NCBI GenBank assembly: GCA_020072565.1
Contig: JAIQGI010000027.1
Span: 1 to 64,000 of the forward strand
DNA length: 64,000 nucleotides
Direction: 5' to 3'
From: Terriglobia bacterium
GTDB lineage: Bacteria; Acidobacteriota; UBA6911
Position numbers and translations under genes: made by a program. Below are positions 34,809 through 42,883 of the stretch, piece by piece; the stretch's first letter is position 1; every line of letters starts with the position of its first letter. Below the pieces are notes generated by a model. The model worked only from the letters and a program-made list of their open reading frames with translations, searched no databases and was not told the origin of the DNA.

Positions 34809-36128
34809 CTATCCAGCAGTCCGGAACCAGTTGGGGAAAAGCGTGCTGATTGCGAAGAGAGTGGACATGATCGTGACGAATAACACAATGCTCCAGTTGA
34901 CGATGTTCTGCGCCCGCGTGTTTACCCGGTCGCCCATGAAATCCCTGGAGTTCAGAATCAGGATCAGGAACACGAGTGCTGACGGGAGCAGAGTGACTGC
35001 GACCACTTGGACAAACATGGTAATGGTGATAAGCGGTGCGCCGGGAATCAAAACGACGGCTCCGGAGGTGAGGAGCATGAAGAGGTAAATCCCGTAAAAC
35101 CATGGGGCCTCTTTTATCTTCTTGTTGAGCGAGTGGGCCCAGCCGAACACCTCACCCACCGCCCAGGAAGTGGAAAGCGAGATACACAGGGCTCCCAGAA
35201 AGCCTGCGTCGAACAGGCCGACCGCAAAGAGCGTGCGTGCGAGTTCCCCTTGTCCGTGAGGGAGCAGAGGCACAAGCGCCTGGGCCGTCTGTTGGGCGTC
35301 CTCGACGACAATAGGCGGCTGGTGGAAGTGGAATGCAGCACCGGTCGCTATGATGATGAAAGCCGCGACAATACAGGTTACCAGCGAGCCCGCGAAAGTG
35401 TCCACCTTGCCGAATCCGATGTCGTGCAGATCCAGTCCCTTGTCCACTACCGAACTCTGCTGGAAAAAGATCTGCCAAGGCGTGATCGTCGTGCCGATGT
35501 TGGCCAGGATAATGAACAGAAGCTCACCGGTGAGGCCGGTCGCCAGCGTGGGCACCAGCAGGCCATGGGCGACGGCGCTCCAAGCCGGTGCCGTCGGCGT
35601 TTTCATCGCCCAGAAGGCGGCAGGGATATAGACAAGGTTGAAGGCGCAAAAGAGGAGAGTCACTTTTTCAAAAGTCCAATAGCGCCCGGAGACGACCACC
35701 ACAAACAAAAGCATGGTGATGGCGATGAAGGTCAGCCAAGGAGGAATACCGAACAGACTCATCGCCGCCGTCATCCCGATGAACTCGGTCACCAGCGTCA
35801 GCCAGTTCACGATCGCGAGGTCGATCAGCGAAAACCAGCCCCAAAAGCTGCCGAATCCCTCAAAGATGGCCTCAGCATGTCCGCGCTTGGTGACGGCCCC
35901 GAGACGGACAGTCATCTCCTGAACGCAATAAGCCATTGGGACCAGGATAAAAAAGATCCAAAGCAGGCTGAATCCGTACTTGGAGCCGGTTACTGCGTAG
36001 GTGGATATGCCACCGGCATCGTTATCGGCGACCATCGTGATGATGCCCGGACCGAGCACGGCCAGGAAGATAAGAGTGCGTCGCTGCAGGCGGGTCAGGA
36101 GATGAAAGGTCTTGCTGATCCAGTACAT
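34809..36128 (-). CDS. NRAMP-related divalent metal transporter, non-canonical site
   Basis: Eleven or so hydrophobic helices with the NRAMP/APC fold. The TM1 metal-binding motif, usually DPGN, reads DAGG (VADNDAGGISTYAVTG), and the TM6 motif, usually A-x-x-M-P-H, reads TPWQ (IGTTITPWQIFF). The coordinating Asn and soft Met of Mn/Fe transporters are therefore missing. Such changes occur in NRAMP-related magnesium transporters and other divergent clades. With an MgtE-type sensor-domain protein as operon partner, Mg2+ or another hard cation is a reasonable guess. GAGGGAG precedes ATG 36128. A structured leader lies upstream. Confidence 0.85.
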   Translation of the reverse strand: MYWISKTFHLLTRLQRRTLIFLAVLGPGIITMVADNDAGGISTYAVTGSKYGFSLLWIFFILVPMAYCVQEMTVRLGAVTKRGHAEAIFEGFGSFWGWFSLIDLAIVNWLTLVTEFIGMTAAMSLFGIPPWLTFIAITMLLFVVVVSGRYWTFEKVTLLFCAFNLVYIPAAFWAMKTPTAPAWSAVAHGLLVPTLATGLTGELLFIILANIGTTITPWQIFFQQSSVVDKGLDLHDIGFGKVDTFAGSLVTCIVAAFIIIATGAAFHFHQPPIVVEDAQQTAQALVPLLPHGQGELARTLFAVGLFDAGFLGALCISLSTSWAVGEVFGWAHSLNKKIKEAPWFYGIYLFMLLTSGAVVLIPGAPLITITMFVQVVAVTLLPSALVFLILILNSRDFMGDRVNTRAQNIVNWSIVLFVTIMSTLFAISTLFPNWFRTAG

Positions 36129-36251
36129 GGGCCGCTCCCTCTCTCGGTCATGGGACCACTTTCTTTTGGGCGCGTCTTGCGATCGCGCCTTCCCGCGGTT
36201 GGGACCGCAGGCTCAATCAATTCATAGGGGAGAGAGGGGCGAGAAAGGAGG

Positions 36252-36354
36252 AAAGCCGGGGGGCTTTGATCCGCTTCTGCCTCAGGCCAATGGGCCTGAC
36301 GGAGGCGGGGACGGTCATCGTCCGCGAGTCAGGCCGGTTAGCATAACTCCCCGC
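36252..36354 (-). promoter_or_regulatory. Structured leader of the NRAMP-like operon with competing stems
   Basis: On the minus-strand transcript, 125-230 bases before the ATG, GTCAGGCC (36300-36293) can pair perfectly with upstream GGCCTGAC (36335-36328), enclosing the small hairpin GGACG/CGTCC (36323-36319 with 36313-36309), or with downstream GGCCTGA (36288-36282) as a tight 7-base hairpin. A third stem GCGGGGA/TCCCCGC (36354-36348 with 36311-36305) excludes the small hairpin. An AAAGCC/GGCTTT hairpin (36267-36252) follows. Exclusive pairings are the hallmark of riboswitch-like leaders. I could not match it to the M-box or yybP-ykoY consensus. Confidence 0.45.
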
Positions 36355-36552
36355 TTTTTGGGTGACTGCCATCATCCGACATTTCTATCAACTCCTTGCG
36401 ACGCAAAGGGCTTCGAATCAGGAAACACCTTCAGAAGTTGGGTATAACAGTTCAAGATCAGCCTGTCAACCGAAACGAACACATAGATCGACCATTTTTC
36501 GACAATCCTGGATGCGACTGTAACCTTGCGCTCCTCAATACCATCTTAGCCA

Positions 36553-36822
36553 TTGAAACAGCCGGACGAGTGGTTTGCCGGCTCAGAGAGATTAAGTGAC
36601 GCTCTCTTTAACGGAGCCGACCAGGCAACCCTGACAAGTCTCTCCCAGGGGGTTTCCAAGACTGAGTTGGATGCCGTTTTGTTGAGGAGCACGCTATGGG
36701 CGGGAATCAAGCCGATCCTGACTCAGGACCAGCTGACACAACTCCAGCAGAGGCACGACAAAATGGATCAGCGCCTTCAGAGTTTCCTGAATCGGCTTGA
36801 CAAAAAAACCGCTGGCCAGTAG
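36553..36822 (+). pseudogene. LTXXQ/Spy-like periplasmic protein fragment
   Basis: The frame ends with the C-terminal half of a Spy/CpxP-type LTXXQ protein: LSDALFNGADQATLTSLSQG, then LWAGIKPILTQDQLTQLQQR and a basic helical tail. These small helical proteins act as periplasmic chaperones or metal-stress sensors. The N-terminal signal peptide and first helix are missing and no ribosome binding site is visible before the TTG at 36553, so this is most likely a 5'-truncated remnant. An ECF sigma factor fragment follows 56 bases downstream, the usual kind of neighbour for such genes. Confidence 0.5.
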
Positions 36823-36877
36823 ATCCTTGAGTCCAAGGCCGGGGGGAACGGCTCTCCCCGGCCCGTGGCTCATTTCC

Positions 36878-37120
36878 ATGGTCGAATCCGAGGCAACCTC
36901 TGATGAAACTCTAGTCGGGCGCACCCTTGCCGGAGACGAGAGTGCCTATGCAGAACTGATGCATCGGTGCGCAAGCGCCGTGCGATCGCTCATTGCCCAC
37001 TATTTTCAAAACCGGGCTCAAGTCTCCGGACTTCACCTGCGACTCTCCGGGTTCTGTGCAACCGCAAACAGCTGGGCGGGAGGATCGGTCCCGTCCTCGC
37101 TATGCTTCGGGTTGCGATAG
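36878..37120 (+). pseudogene. ECF sigma factor, N-terminal remnant
   Basis: Starting at ATG 36878 the frame reads DETLVGRTLAGDESAYAEL, MHRCASAVRSLIAHYFQN and RAQ, which is region 2.1 of an ECF sigma factor; the expected continuation (V-E-D-V-V-Q-D-V-F) is replaced from about 37023 by a sequence that runs antisense over the end of the nitric oxide reductase gene. Regions 2.3-4 are gone, so no functional sigma factor can be made. The junction marks a deletion or rearrangement next to the norZ-like gene. Confidence 0.7.
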
Positions 37121-39333
37121 CGCAGCGCCCGCATACATAGCCAGCAGATGGGAATGGCTCCGCCGGTGATGAACAGGAGATCGCCGGGCAGCCGCATCCA
37201 CTCCAGCGCGTGCACCCATTGTCTCATGATGAAGTCAAGGCTCCGCGCGTGCCAATAGCCGTTGCTTACGGCGTCGTGAAGCTGGACAATCCCGACCGGG
37301 AAAAGATTGAAAAAAGCCATCCAGACCAGGCCGATGTTGAGCGACCAGAAGGAGAGCTGGGCAGCGCGGTCGCTCCATTTGTCTGTCCGCATCAGGTAAC
37401 GCAGGCAGAAGAGAAGCAGGCCGATCGCGAGCATGCCATAGACGCCCATCATGGCAGTGTGGCCGTGGTTGGCGGTCAGGTTGGTTCCGATTTCGTAATA
37501 GCTCACCACCGGGAGGTTGATAAGGAAACCAAACACCCCTGCACCGAAGAAGTTCCAGACCCCTACCGACACCAGGAACCATATCGCCCAGCGATGCAGT
37601 TGCCGGCCAGCTACGGCCGACTGCGCTCCGGACCTCATGAAACCCCATGCTTCGAGGGTGAGCAGAACCAGAGGAATGACTTCAAGAGCGGAAAAGGTGG
37701 CGCCCAGAGCCATGTGGACCGGCGGCGTGCCGCTGAAGTAGAGATGGTGCATCGTGCCCACGACTCCGCCGATCGAATAGAGAATTACGTCGAGGTAGAT
37801 GATGCGCAGCGCGGTTGTCTGGCGCACCGCTCCCAGCAGAACAAACATGTAGGCCACCACCACGGTGGTGAAGAGCTCCATGAAGTCCTCGACCCAGAGA
37901 TGAACCACCCAGAAACGCCAAAAGTCGTTGACAACGAAGCTCGTCTTGGGACCGGTCAGCAGGCCGACAGCATAGAAGACAGGGATTGCCAGCGCTGCGT
38001 AGAACAGCAGCCAGGGCATGTTGCCATAGTGCTGATCCCGAAGCGTCCGCCTCAAGCCTCGGGCCAGGATCAAAACCCAGAAAAACAGACCTATGACCAG
38101 CAGCACCTGCCACACGCGGCCGAGATCGAGGTACTCCCAGCCCTGGTGTCCGAGCCAGAACCACTGGCCCGTTCCCAGCCAACCCTTGACGCCCGCGTAC
38201 TCGCCTGCCAGGCTGCCGAAGACGACAGTCGCCAAGGCGGCGAGCAGAGCCAGCGCCAGCCGGGTTTGGCCGCGCGGCTCGTGGCCCGCGACCAGAGGCA
38301 CCATGAAAATGCCGGTGGCGAGGTAGGACGTCGAGACCCAGAAGATGGCGAGCTGCAAATGCCAGGTGCGGGCGATGTTGTAGGGCAGGAGACGGGAGAT
38401 GTCCAGGCCGAAGAAGTTGCCCGGCTCCGCCCGGTAGTGCGCGACCAGCCCGCCGCAGAATGTCTGGATCAGGAAAAGCAGGGAAGTTACCGCGAGAAAC
38501 CAGACGACGGCTCGCTGGGCGGGTGCCAGGCTGACCTCTTCCACCGGACGAAAGTCCACCTGAAGGCGTTCACCGCCCCAACCGAGCCAGTCGTAGCGGC
38601 CGAAAAAAAAGAGCACCAGGCCCGTGCCGCCCAGCAGCCCGATGATGGAAATGGCGCTCCAGGTAACCGCGTCGGCAGTGATGAAATTGCCGGCGAGCGG
38701 TTCAGAGGGCCAATTGTTGGTGTAGGAATCGGCCCGGCCCGGCCGGTTGGCTGTTCCGGTCCAGGCAGTCCAGGCGAAAAATGCGGTCAATTGACGAATC
38801 TGCTCAGGATCCTTGATCCAGGCTGCCTGTGCCCCGCCCTTGCTCACACCCGCAGCGAATAGCGCTTGATAGTATTTCTCCATCATGCGATGCGCCTGGA
38901 CGCGCGCATCGCTCCAGAGGACGCTGTCGATCATGGGGTCATATGCGTTCTCATGAAGCTCTGCCTGCACTCTTACCGTGGGCGACAGCCCGGCGAGCGG
39001 GTCCTCCTGATAGCGGCTGATCAGGAACTCCGCGCTCTTGTGCAGATACTCGGCCGTAAAGTCGGGGCCGAGGTAAGCGCCGTGGCCGTAGACCGTGCCG
39101 TACTCCATGAGGCCATAGCGCTGAAACACATTCATCCCCGCCATGACATCGGCGCGGGTGAAGAGGGTTTCGCCTCCGGTGCTTACGACGCGTCCTGGGA
39201 TCGGGGGCTTTTGCGCATAGGTGAGGTAGGCGAGCAAACCCAGCACACAGAAGCCGACCAGGTAGGTCAATATCGCGGCTTGCAGCCACCGAGAGGATAT
39301 CGGCATCACTCGATTCGGCATCGTTCGCCTCAT
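37033..39333 (-). CDS. norZ: Quinol-dependent nitric oxide reductase (qNor)
   Basis: Single-subunit NO reductase of the haem-copper oxidase superfamily: reduces 2 NO to N2O with quinol as donor, in the cytoplasmic membrane. The N-terminal extension (IPGRVVSTGGETLFTRADVMAGMNVFQRYG ... GHGAYLGPDFTAEYLH in pieces) is the quinol-type replacement for NorC. The catalytic part has about 12 more helices with the haem/FeB ligands in TWHLQLAIFW, HLWVEDFMELF, GTMHHLYFSG and NHGHTAMMGVYG. 766 residues matches qNor. ATG 39333 or ATG 39321 (MPNRVMPI) may be the start. It is a lone gene; other denitrification genes are not in the window, so NO detoxification is as likely as respiration. Confidence 0.92.
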   Translation of the reverse strand: MRRTMPNRVMPISSRWLQAAILTYLVGFCVLGLLAYLTYAQKPPIPGRVVSTGGETLFTRADVMAGMNVFQRYGLMEYGTVYGHGAYLGPDFTAEYLHKSAEFLISRYQEDPLAGLSPTVRVQAELHENAYDPMIDSVLWSDARVQAHRMMEKYYQALFAAGVSKGGAQAAWIKDPEQIRQLTAFFAWTAWTGTANRPGRADSYTNNWPSEPLAGNFITADAVTWSAISIIGLLGGTGLVLFFFGRYDWLGWGGERLQVDFRPVEEVSLAPAQRAVVWFLAVTSLLFLIQTFCGGLVAHYRAEPGNFFGLDISRLLPYNIARTWHLQLAIFWVSTSYLATGIFMVPLVAGHEPRGQTRLALALLAALATVVFGSLAGEYAGVKGWLGTGQWFWLGHQGWEYLDLGRVWQVLLVIGLFFWVLILARGLRRTLRDQHYGNMPWLLFYAALAIPVFYAVGLLTGPKTSFVVNDFWRFWVVHLWVEDFMELFTTVVVAYMFVLLGAVRQTTALRIIYLDVILYSIGGVVGTMHHLYFSGTPPVHMALGATFSALEVIPLVLLTLEAWGFMRSGAQSAVAGRQLHRWAIWFLVSVGVWNFFGAGVFGFLINLPVVSYYEIGTNLTANHGHTAMMGVYGMLAIGLLLFCLRYLMRTDKWSDRAAQLSFWSLNIGLVWMAFFNLFPVGIVQLHDAVSNGYWHARSLDFIMRQWVHALEWMRLPGDLLFITGGAIPICWLCMRALRYRNPKHSEDGTDPPAQLFAVAQNPESRR

Positions 39334-39412
39334 GTGGGAACGAGTGTCTCATCAAACACGGGATGCATGAAAGGAATTTCACGAATTTTGTGCGATCCGC
39401 GCCAGAGGCATG

Positions 39413-40606
39413 TTACTGCAACGCCTGCATCGTGCGCAGCGGGCGCGCGGCATGAAACGAACTGATCAGGGCTTTACCGATTTCATCGCGCTGAATCTGA
39501 TTTGTGCCCTCGTAGATCTGAGTGATCTTGGCGTCGCGCATATATTTTTCGATGGGGTAGTCCCGCATGTACCCGTAGCCCCCGAAGATCTGTACGGCAT
39601 CGCTCGTGACCTGCACAGCCATGTCCGAAGCGAAACACTTGGACATCGCCGAATACATTGTCGGCCGTTGGTCAGGATCGGAGTCGATATGGCGGGCCAC
39701 CGCGTATGTCAGCGCGCGTGCTGCTTCCACCCGCACCGCCATGTCGGCCAGCGTGAAACGCAGGCCCTGGAATGACGACACCGGCGAGCCGAACTGGCGG
39801 CGCGTACAGGCATACTCCAATGCGAGGTCGAGCGCCCCCTGTGCGATGCCCACCGCCTGTGCTGCAACCCCGGGGCGAGACAAATCAAACGTCCTCATCG
39901 CGGTGATGAAGCCGGTTCCCTCGCGGCCCAGGCGGTTTGCCACCGGAACCCGGCAATCCTGGAAGGTCAGCTCGCGCGTTGCCGATGCGCGAATTCCCAT
40001 CTTGTCTTCCTTCTTGCCGAATTCGAAGCCCGAGGTTCCCTTTTCCACCACGATGCAGGACGCACCCCTGGGGCCCTTGCCGGGATTGGTCAGCGCAAAG
40101 ACGGCATAGAGCTCCGCCTCGCCGCCGTTGGTGACCCACTGCTTGGTCCCATTGAGGATATAGCAATCGCCGTCCCGATGCGCGACGGTTGCGATGGCAC
40201 CGGCGTCCGAGCCGGCTTGAGGCTCGGTGAGCGCAAACGCGGCCAACTTTCTGCCGGCAGCAATGTCGGGGAGGAAGCGCCTCTTCTGCCCCTCATCACC
40301 CGCAATAATGATGGGGAGCGCTCCCAGGGCGGTGCCGGCGAAACTCAGAGCGATCCCGCCGCAGGCTCTCGAGAGCTCTTCGGTGACCAGCACCATATTG
40401 AAGATGGCCGACTTTCCCGCCATCCCCTCATACGCCTCGTCGATAAACACCCGGAAGAGGTCGGTCGCGGCCATCAGCTTGACGATGGGCCAGGGGAATT
40501 CGCCGCTGCGGTCACAGTGCGGAGCGATGGGCCGGATCTCCTTCTCGGCGATCTCCCGGGCCAAACGTCGTATCTCTTTCTGCTCATCGGTCAGGAAATA
40601 ATCCAT
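39413..40606 (-). CDS. Acyl-CoA dehydrogenase, short/butyryl type
   Basis: FAD enzyme of about 397 residues oxidising acyl-CoA to enoyl-CoA. Motifs: FALTEPQAGSDAGAIAT, LNGTKQWVTNGG, GMAGKSA and, near the C-terminus, QIFGGYGYMRDYPIEKYMRDAKI plus IYEGTNQIQR with the catalytic Glu in the YEGT segment. I start at ATG 40606 (MDYFLTDEQKEIRR, the standard family opening); GTG 40624 is six codons earlier and would overlap the upstream gene. It follows the hypothetical 40615-41325 gene with a gap of only eight bases, so they are probably cotranscribed. Electron-transfer flavoprotein genes are not nearby. Confidence 0.9.
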   Translation of the reverse strand: MDYFLTDEQKEIRRLAREIAEKEIRPIAPHCDRSGEFPWPIVKLMAATDLFRVFIDEAYEGMAGKSAIFNMVLVTEELSRACGGIALSFAGTALGALPIIIAGDEGQKRRFLPDIAAGRKLAAFALTEPQAGSDAGAIATVAHRDGDCYILNGTKQWVTNGGEAELYAVFALTNPGKGPRGASCIVVEKGTSGFEFGKKEDKMGIRASATRELTFQDCRVPVANRLGREGTGFITAMRTFDLSRPGVAAQAVGIAQGALDLALEYACTRRQFGSPVSSFQGLRFTLADMAVRVEAARALTYAVARHIDSDPDQRPTMYSAMSKCFASDMAVQVTSDAVQIFGGYGYMRDYPIEKYMRDAKITQIYEGTNQIQRDEIGKALISSFHAARPLRTMQALQ

Positions 40607-40614
40607 GGCTTCTT

Positions 40615-41325
40615 CTATCTCCACAGCGACGGCCGCAATGCCTGAGCACGGCCTCGGCAGACGAGGATCCTGAAGTTTTCATCGCTGGCGCCGGGCACAA
40701 AGGAGCTCACTTCCAACTGGGCGTCCAGAGACTCGGCCGGATCGGCCAGTTCCAGCAGCTTGCTGAGCAGTTCAGAGGGACCGACGTTTACATCCTGGAA
40801 CTCGACATGAAACCCATCCTGCCGAAGACTCGCCGGCATGCTCCCCTCCGGGTAGAGCCCCTCGAAGGCGTCAACAAAGGCCTGGAGGCGGCCGGCGCTG
40901 TCGGGCGCCCCAAGGAAGTTTGCCCAGCCCCTGACACGAGCGGTGCGTGGATTCAAATCATTCCTGATACTTTCGGTTGGGACGGCCACAGCTCTCGAAT
41001 AGTCCAGGCACGGCCACTGGATGCGGATGTCACCGCGTTCGACGATCAGTCGCAGCATCTGTCCTTCGGAGTCCCTGAGGAAGAACTCACCGCCGGGCAT
41101 TGCCTGCCTCTGTTCTGCGGGTATGGAGTCGATCATGGAAATCAGCTCGCAGGGGACACCCGAGATGGCAGGGCATCCACCCGGCTGCACATGCCGCACT
41201 ATGATGGCACTCTCTTCAGGGATGAATTCAAGCCAGTTTCCCTGGAATCCCGCCAGGCGCTGGCAGACTTTCTCCGGAACAGATCCGAGCTTGATCTTTC
41301 CGTCACACTCTGATTCGCCTTGCAT
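40615..41325 (-). CDS. Hypothetical protein upstream of acyl-CoA dehydrogenase
   Basis: A 236-residue soluble protein without signal peptide or membrane helix. It has a mixed alpha/beta look (IRVQ-type strands, e.g. EFFLRDSEGQMLRLIVERGDIRIQW, shown here in part) and an acidic C-terminal half. I do not recognise a family. AGGGGG precedes ATG 41325 by about seven bases and codon use matches its neighbours, so it is a real gene. Tight spacing to the acyl-CoA dehydrogenase suggests a shared transcript, but gives no clear function. Confidence 0.6.
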   Translation of the reverse strand: MQGESECDGKIKLGSVPEKVCQRLAGFQGNWLEFIPEESAIIVRHVQPGGCPAISGVPCELISMIDSIPAEQRQAMPGGEFFLRDSEGQMLRLIVERGDIRIQWPCLDYSRAVAVPTESIRNDLNPRTARVRGWANFLGAPDSAGRLQAFVDAFEGLYPEGSMPASLRQDGFHVEFQDVNVGPSELLSKLLELADPAESLDAQLEVSSFVPGASDENFRILVCRGRAQALRPSLWR

Positions 41326-41570
41326 CCTCGCACCCCCTACAAAAGCCGGCAGGAATGGGCCTGCCCATGTCCTCTTTTTCTAGAATACAGATTTCAAGAG
41401 TTCCGGACTATCGAAAATTTCAACCAGGTTAAAAATTTCTCTATGTGTGTGATGGTTTTGGGTGGTAATGCGAGCACAGTCGCTTGACGCGCCGGATGAC
41501 CAGAGCCGATTTGACGCATTCCAATTGCCTGTGGTAGCTTGAGATCAAGCCCCGGTCCAAGAGGAGGTGC

Positions 41571-42041
41571 ATGGAACGAGCCACAGCGGAACAGTGGATG
41601 CTTGAGGCCCTCGCCGAGGCCCGCAAAGCCGAGAGTGCGGGTGAAATCCCGGTGGGCGCCATCGTGCTTATCAACGACAAGATTGTCGGGCGCGGCCACA
41701 ACCATTCCGTACATCTGCACGATCCCTCGGCGCACGCCGAAATCCTGGCTCTGCGCCAGGCAGCCCGAAACATGAAGAACTACCGGCTGCCCGGCTCGAT
41801 CCTGATTGTGACCGTGGAGCCCTGCGTCATGTGTGCCGGGGCCATGATCCAGGCCCGCGTTGAGGAAGTCATCTATGGGGCCACCGACCCGAAAGCGGGC
41901 TCTCTCGACTCACACTTCCACCTCGCGAGCGCGGTCGAGCTCAATCACAGGTTTGAAGTGATGTCCGGCATCCTGGAAGGCGAATGCAGTTTCCTGATGC
42001 GGACATTCTTCGCCTCCCGCCGGCAGCCGCCTTCTTACTAG
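41571..42041 (+). CDS. tadA: tRNA-specific adenosine(34) deaminase
   Basis: Deaminates the wobble adenosine of tRNA-Arg(ACG) to inosine. Zinc-site motifs are complete: HAEILALRQA (His and catalytic Glu) and EPCVMCAGAM (two Cys). EIPVGAIVLINDKIVGRGHN is the typical TadA N-terminal strand pair, and ATDPKAGSLDSHF distinguishes it from cytosine deaminases. AAGAGGAGG lies directly upstream of the ATG. 156 residues is standard. It is convergent with flhG. Confidence 0.93.
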   Translation: MERATAEQWMLEALAEARKAESAGEIPVGAIVLINDKIVGRGHNHSVHLHDPSAHAEILALRQAARNMKNYRLPGSILIVTVEPCVMCAGAMIQARVEEVIYGATDPKAGSLDSHFHLASAVELNHRFEVMSGILEGECSFLMRTFFASRRQPPSY

Positions 42042-42079
42042 GCAGCCGCCTCCTTCAGGTTCACGATGGTCGAGGTGAT

Positions 42080-42883
42080 TCAATGCTCCTGCGTGCGCCC
42101 CGGCAGCCCGGTCTGGAGAGATTCGGCCAGGCGGGTGATGATCGCCGCAACCGGAGCTTGCGGGTCATTCTCAGCGAGCAGTCGCTGGCGGGTGACGGAC
42201 CTGCTGACCGCGGGATCCAGAGGGAGGGAACCCGTGAAATGAAGACGGATCGGAAGGCCACCATCGACACACAGGAACCTCGACACGACCTGCTGCAGAT
42301 GGTTGGCTATCACCGTGCCGGCTTGTTCGGGGTGATGAGGGTCGGCCTGATTGACCACGAGTCGGAAATCCCTGCAGCCGAACCGCAGTGCCAGAATCTT
42401 CACCATTGCGTATGCATCCATGAGAGAGGTTGGTTCCGGCGTTACTATGAGCACGATTTCGTCGGCCATCCGGGCGAAAAACAGCACGACCTCGCCAATG
42501 CCTGCTCCGGCATCGAAAAGAATGGAGTCATAACGAGTATCGAGCTTATCGAGCAACTGACTCAAGCCCGTCGCCAGGTCCGGAGTCAGCAGGTTCGTTT
42601 CCAGCGTGCCGGATCCGGCGGGCAGCAAATCGAAGCCGCCGCGAGTGCGCACCAGGACTTCCTCGAGCGTAAGATTGCCGGCCAGGACGTCCTGTATGGT
42701 GCCGGATGGATTGATCCCCAGAATGACATCGAGGTTGGCGAGGCCCAAATCGGCGTCCAGCACCAGAGTACGGTGTCCCGAGGAGGCGAAAGCGGCGGCG
42801 AGGTTGGCGGTGATTACGGTTTTTCCCACCCCGCCCTTACCGCTGACGATCGCATAACGGCGACCGCGCTGTTCATTGCTCAT
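42080..42883 (-). CDS. MinD/ParA-family ATPase, FlhG-like
   Basis: P-loop ATPase with the deviant Walker A motif VSGKGGVGKTVITANLA, the Walker A' segment LVLDADLGLANLDVILG and Walker B-like ILFDAGAGIG. This fits the FlhG/YlxH group, which controls number or place of flagella, pili or other polar machines. It lacks an obvious membrane-targeting helix at the C-terminus. The start at 42883 has GAGGAGG upstream and overlaps the end of the GGDEF gene by 11 bases, so the two are translationally coupled. No flhF or flagellar gene is in the window, so the target machine is unknown. Confidence 0.8.
   Translation of the reverse strand: MSNEQRGRRYAIVSGKGGVGKTVITANLAAAFASSGHRTLVLDADLGLANLDVILGINPSGTIQDVLAGNLTLEEVLVRTRGGFDLLPAGSGTLETNLLTPDLATGLSQLLDKLDTRYDSILFDAGAGIGEVVLFFARMADEIVLIVTPEPTSLMDAYAMVKILALRFGCRDFRLVVNQADPHHPEQAGTVIANHLQQVVSRFLCVDGGLPIRLHFTGSLPLDPAVSRSVTRQRLLAENDPQAPVAAIITRLAESLQTGLPGRTQEH

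Noticed and set aside
36252-36354. yybP-ykoY manganese riboswitch
   Set aside because: Only short similarities (GGGGAGT, ACCGGC); the P1 closing stem and the rest of the consensus could not be placed, so I describe only the alternative stems.
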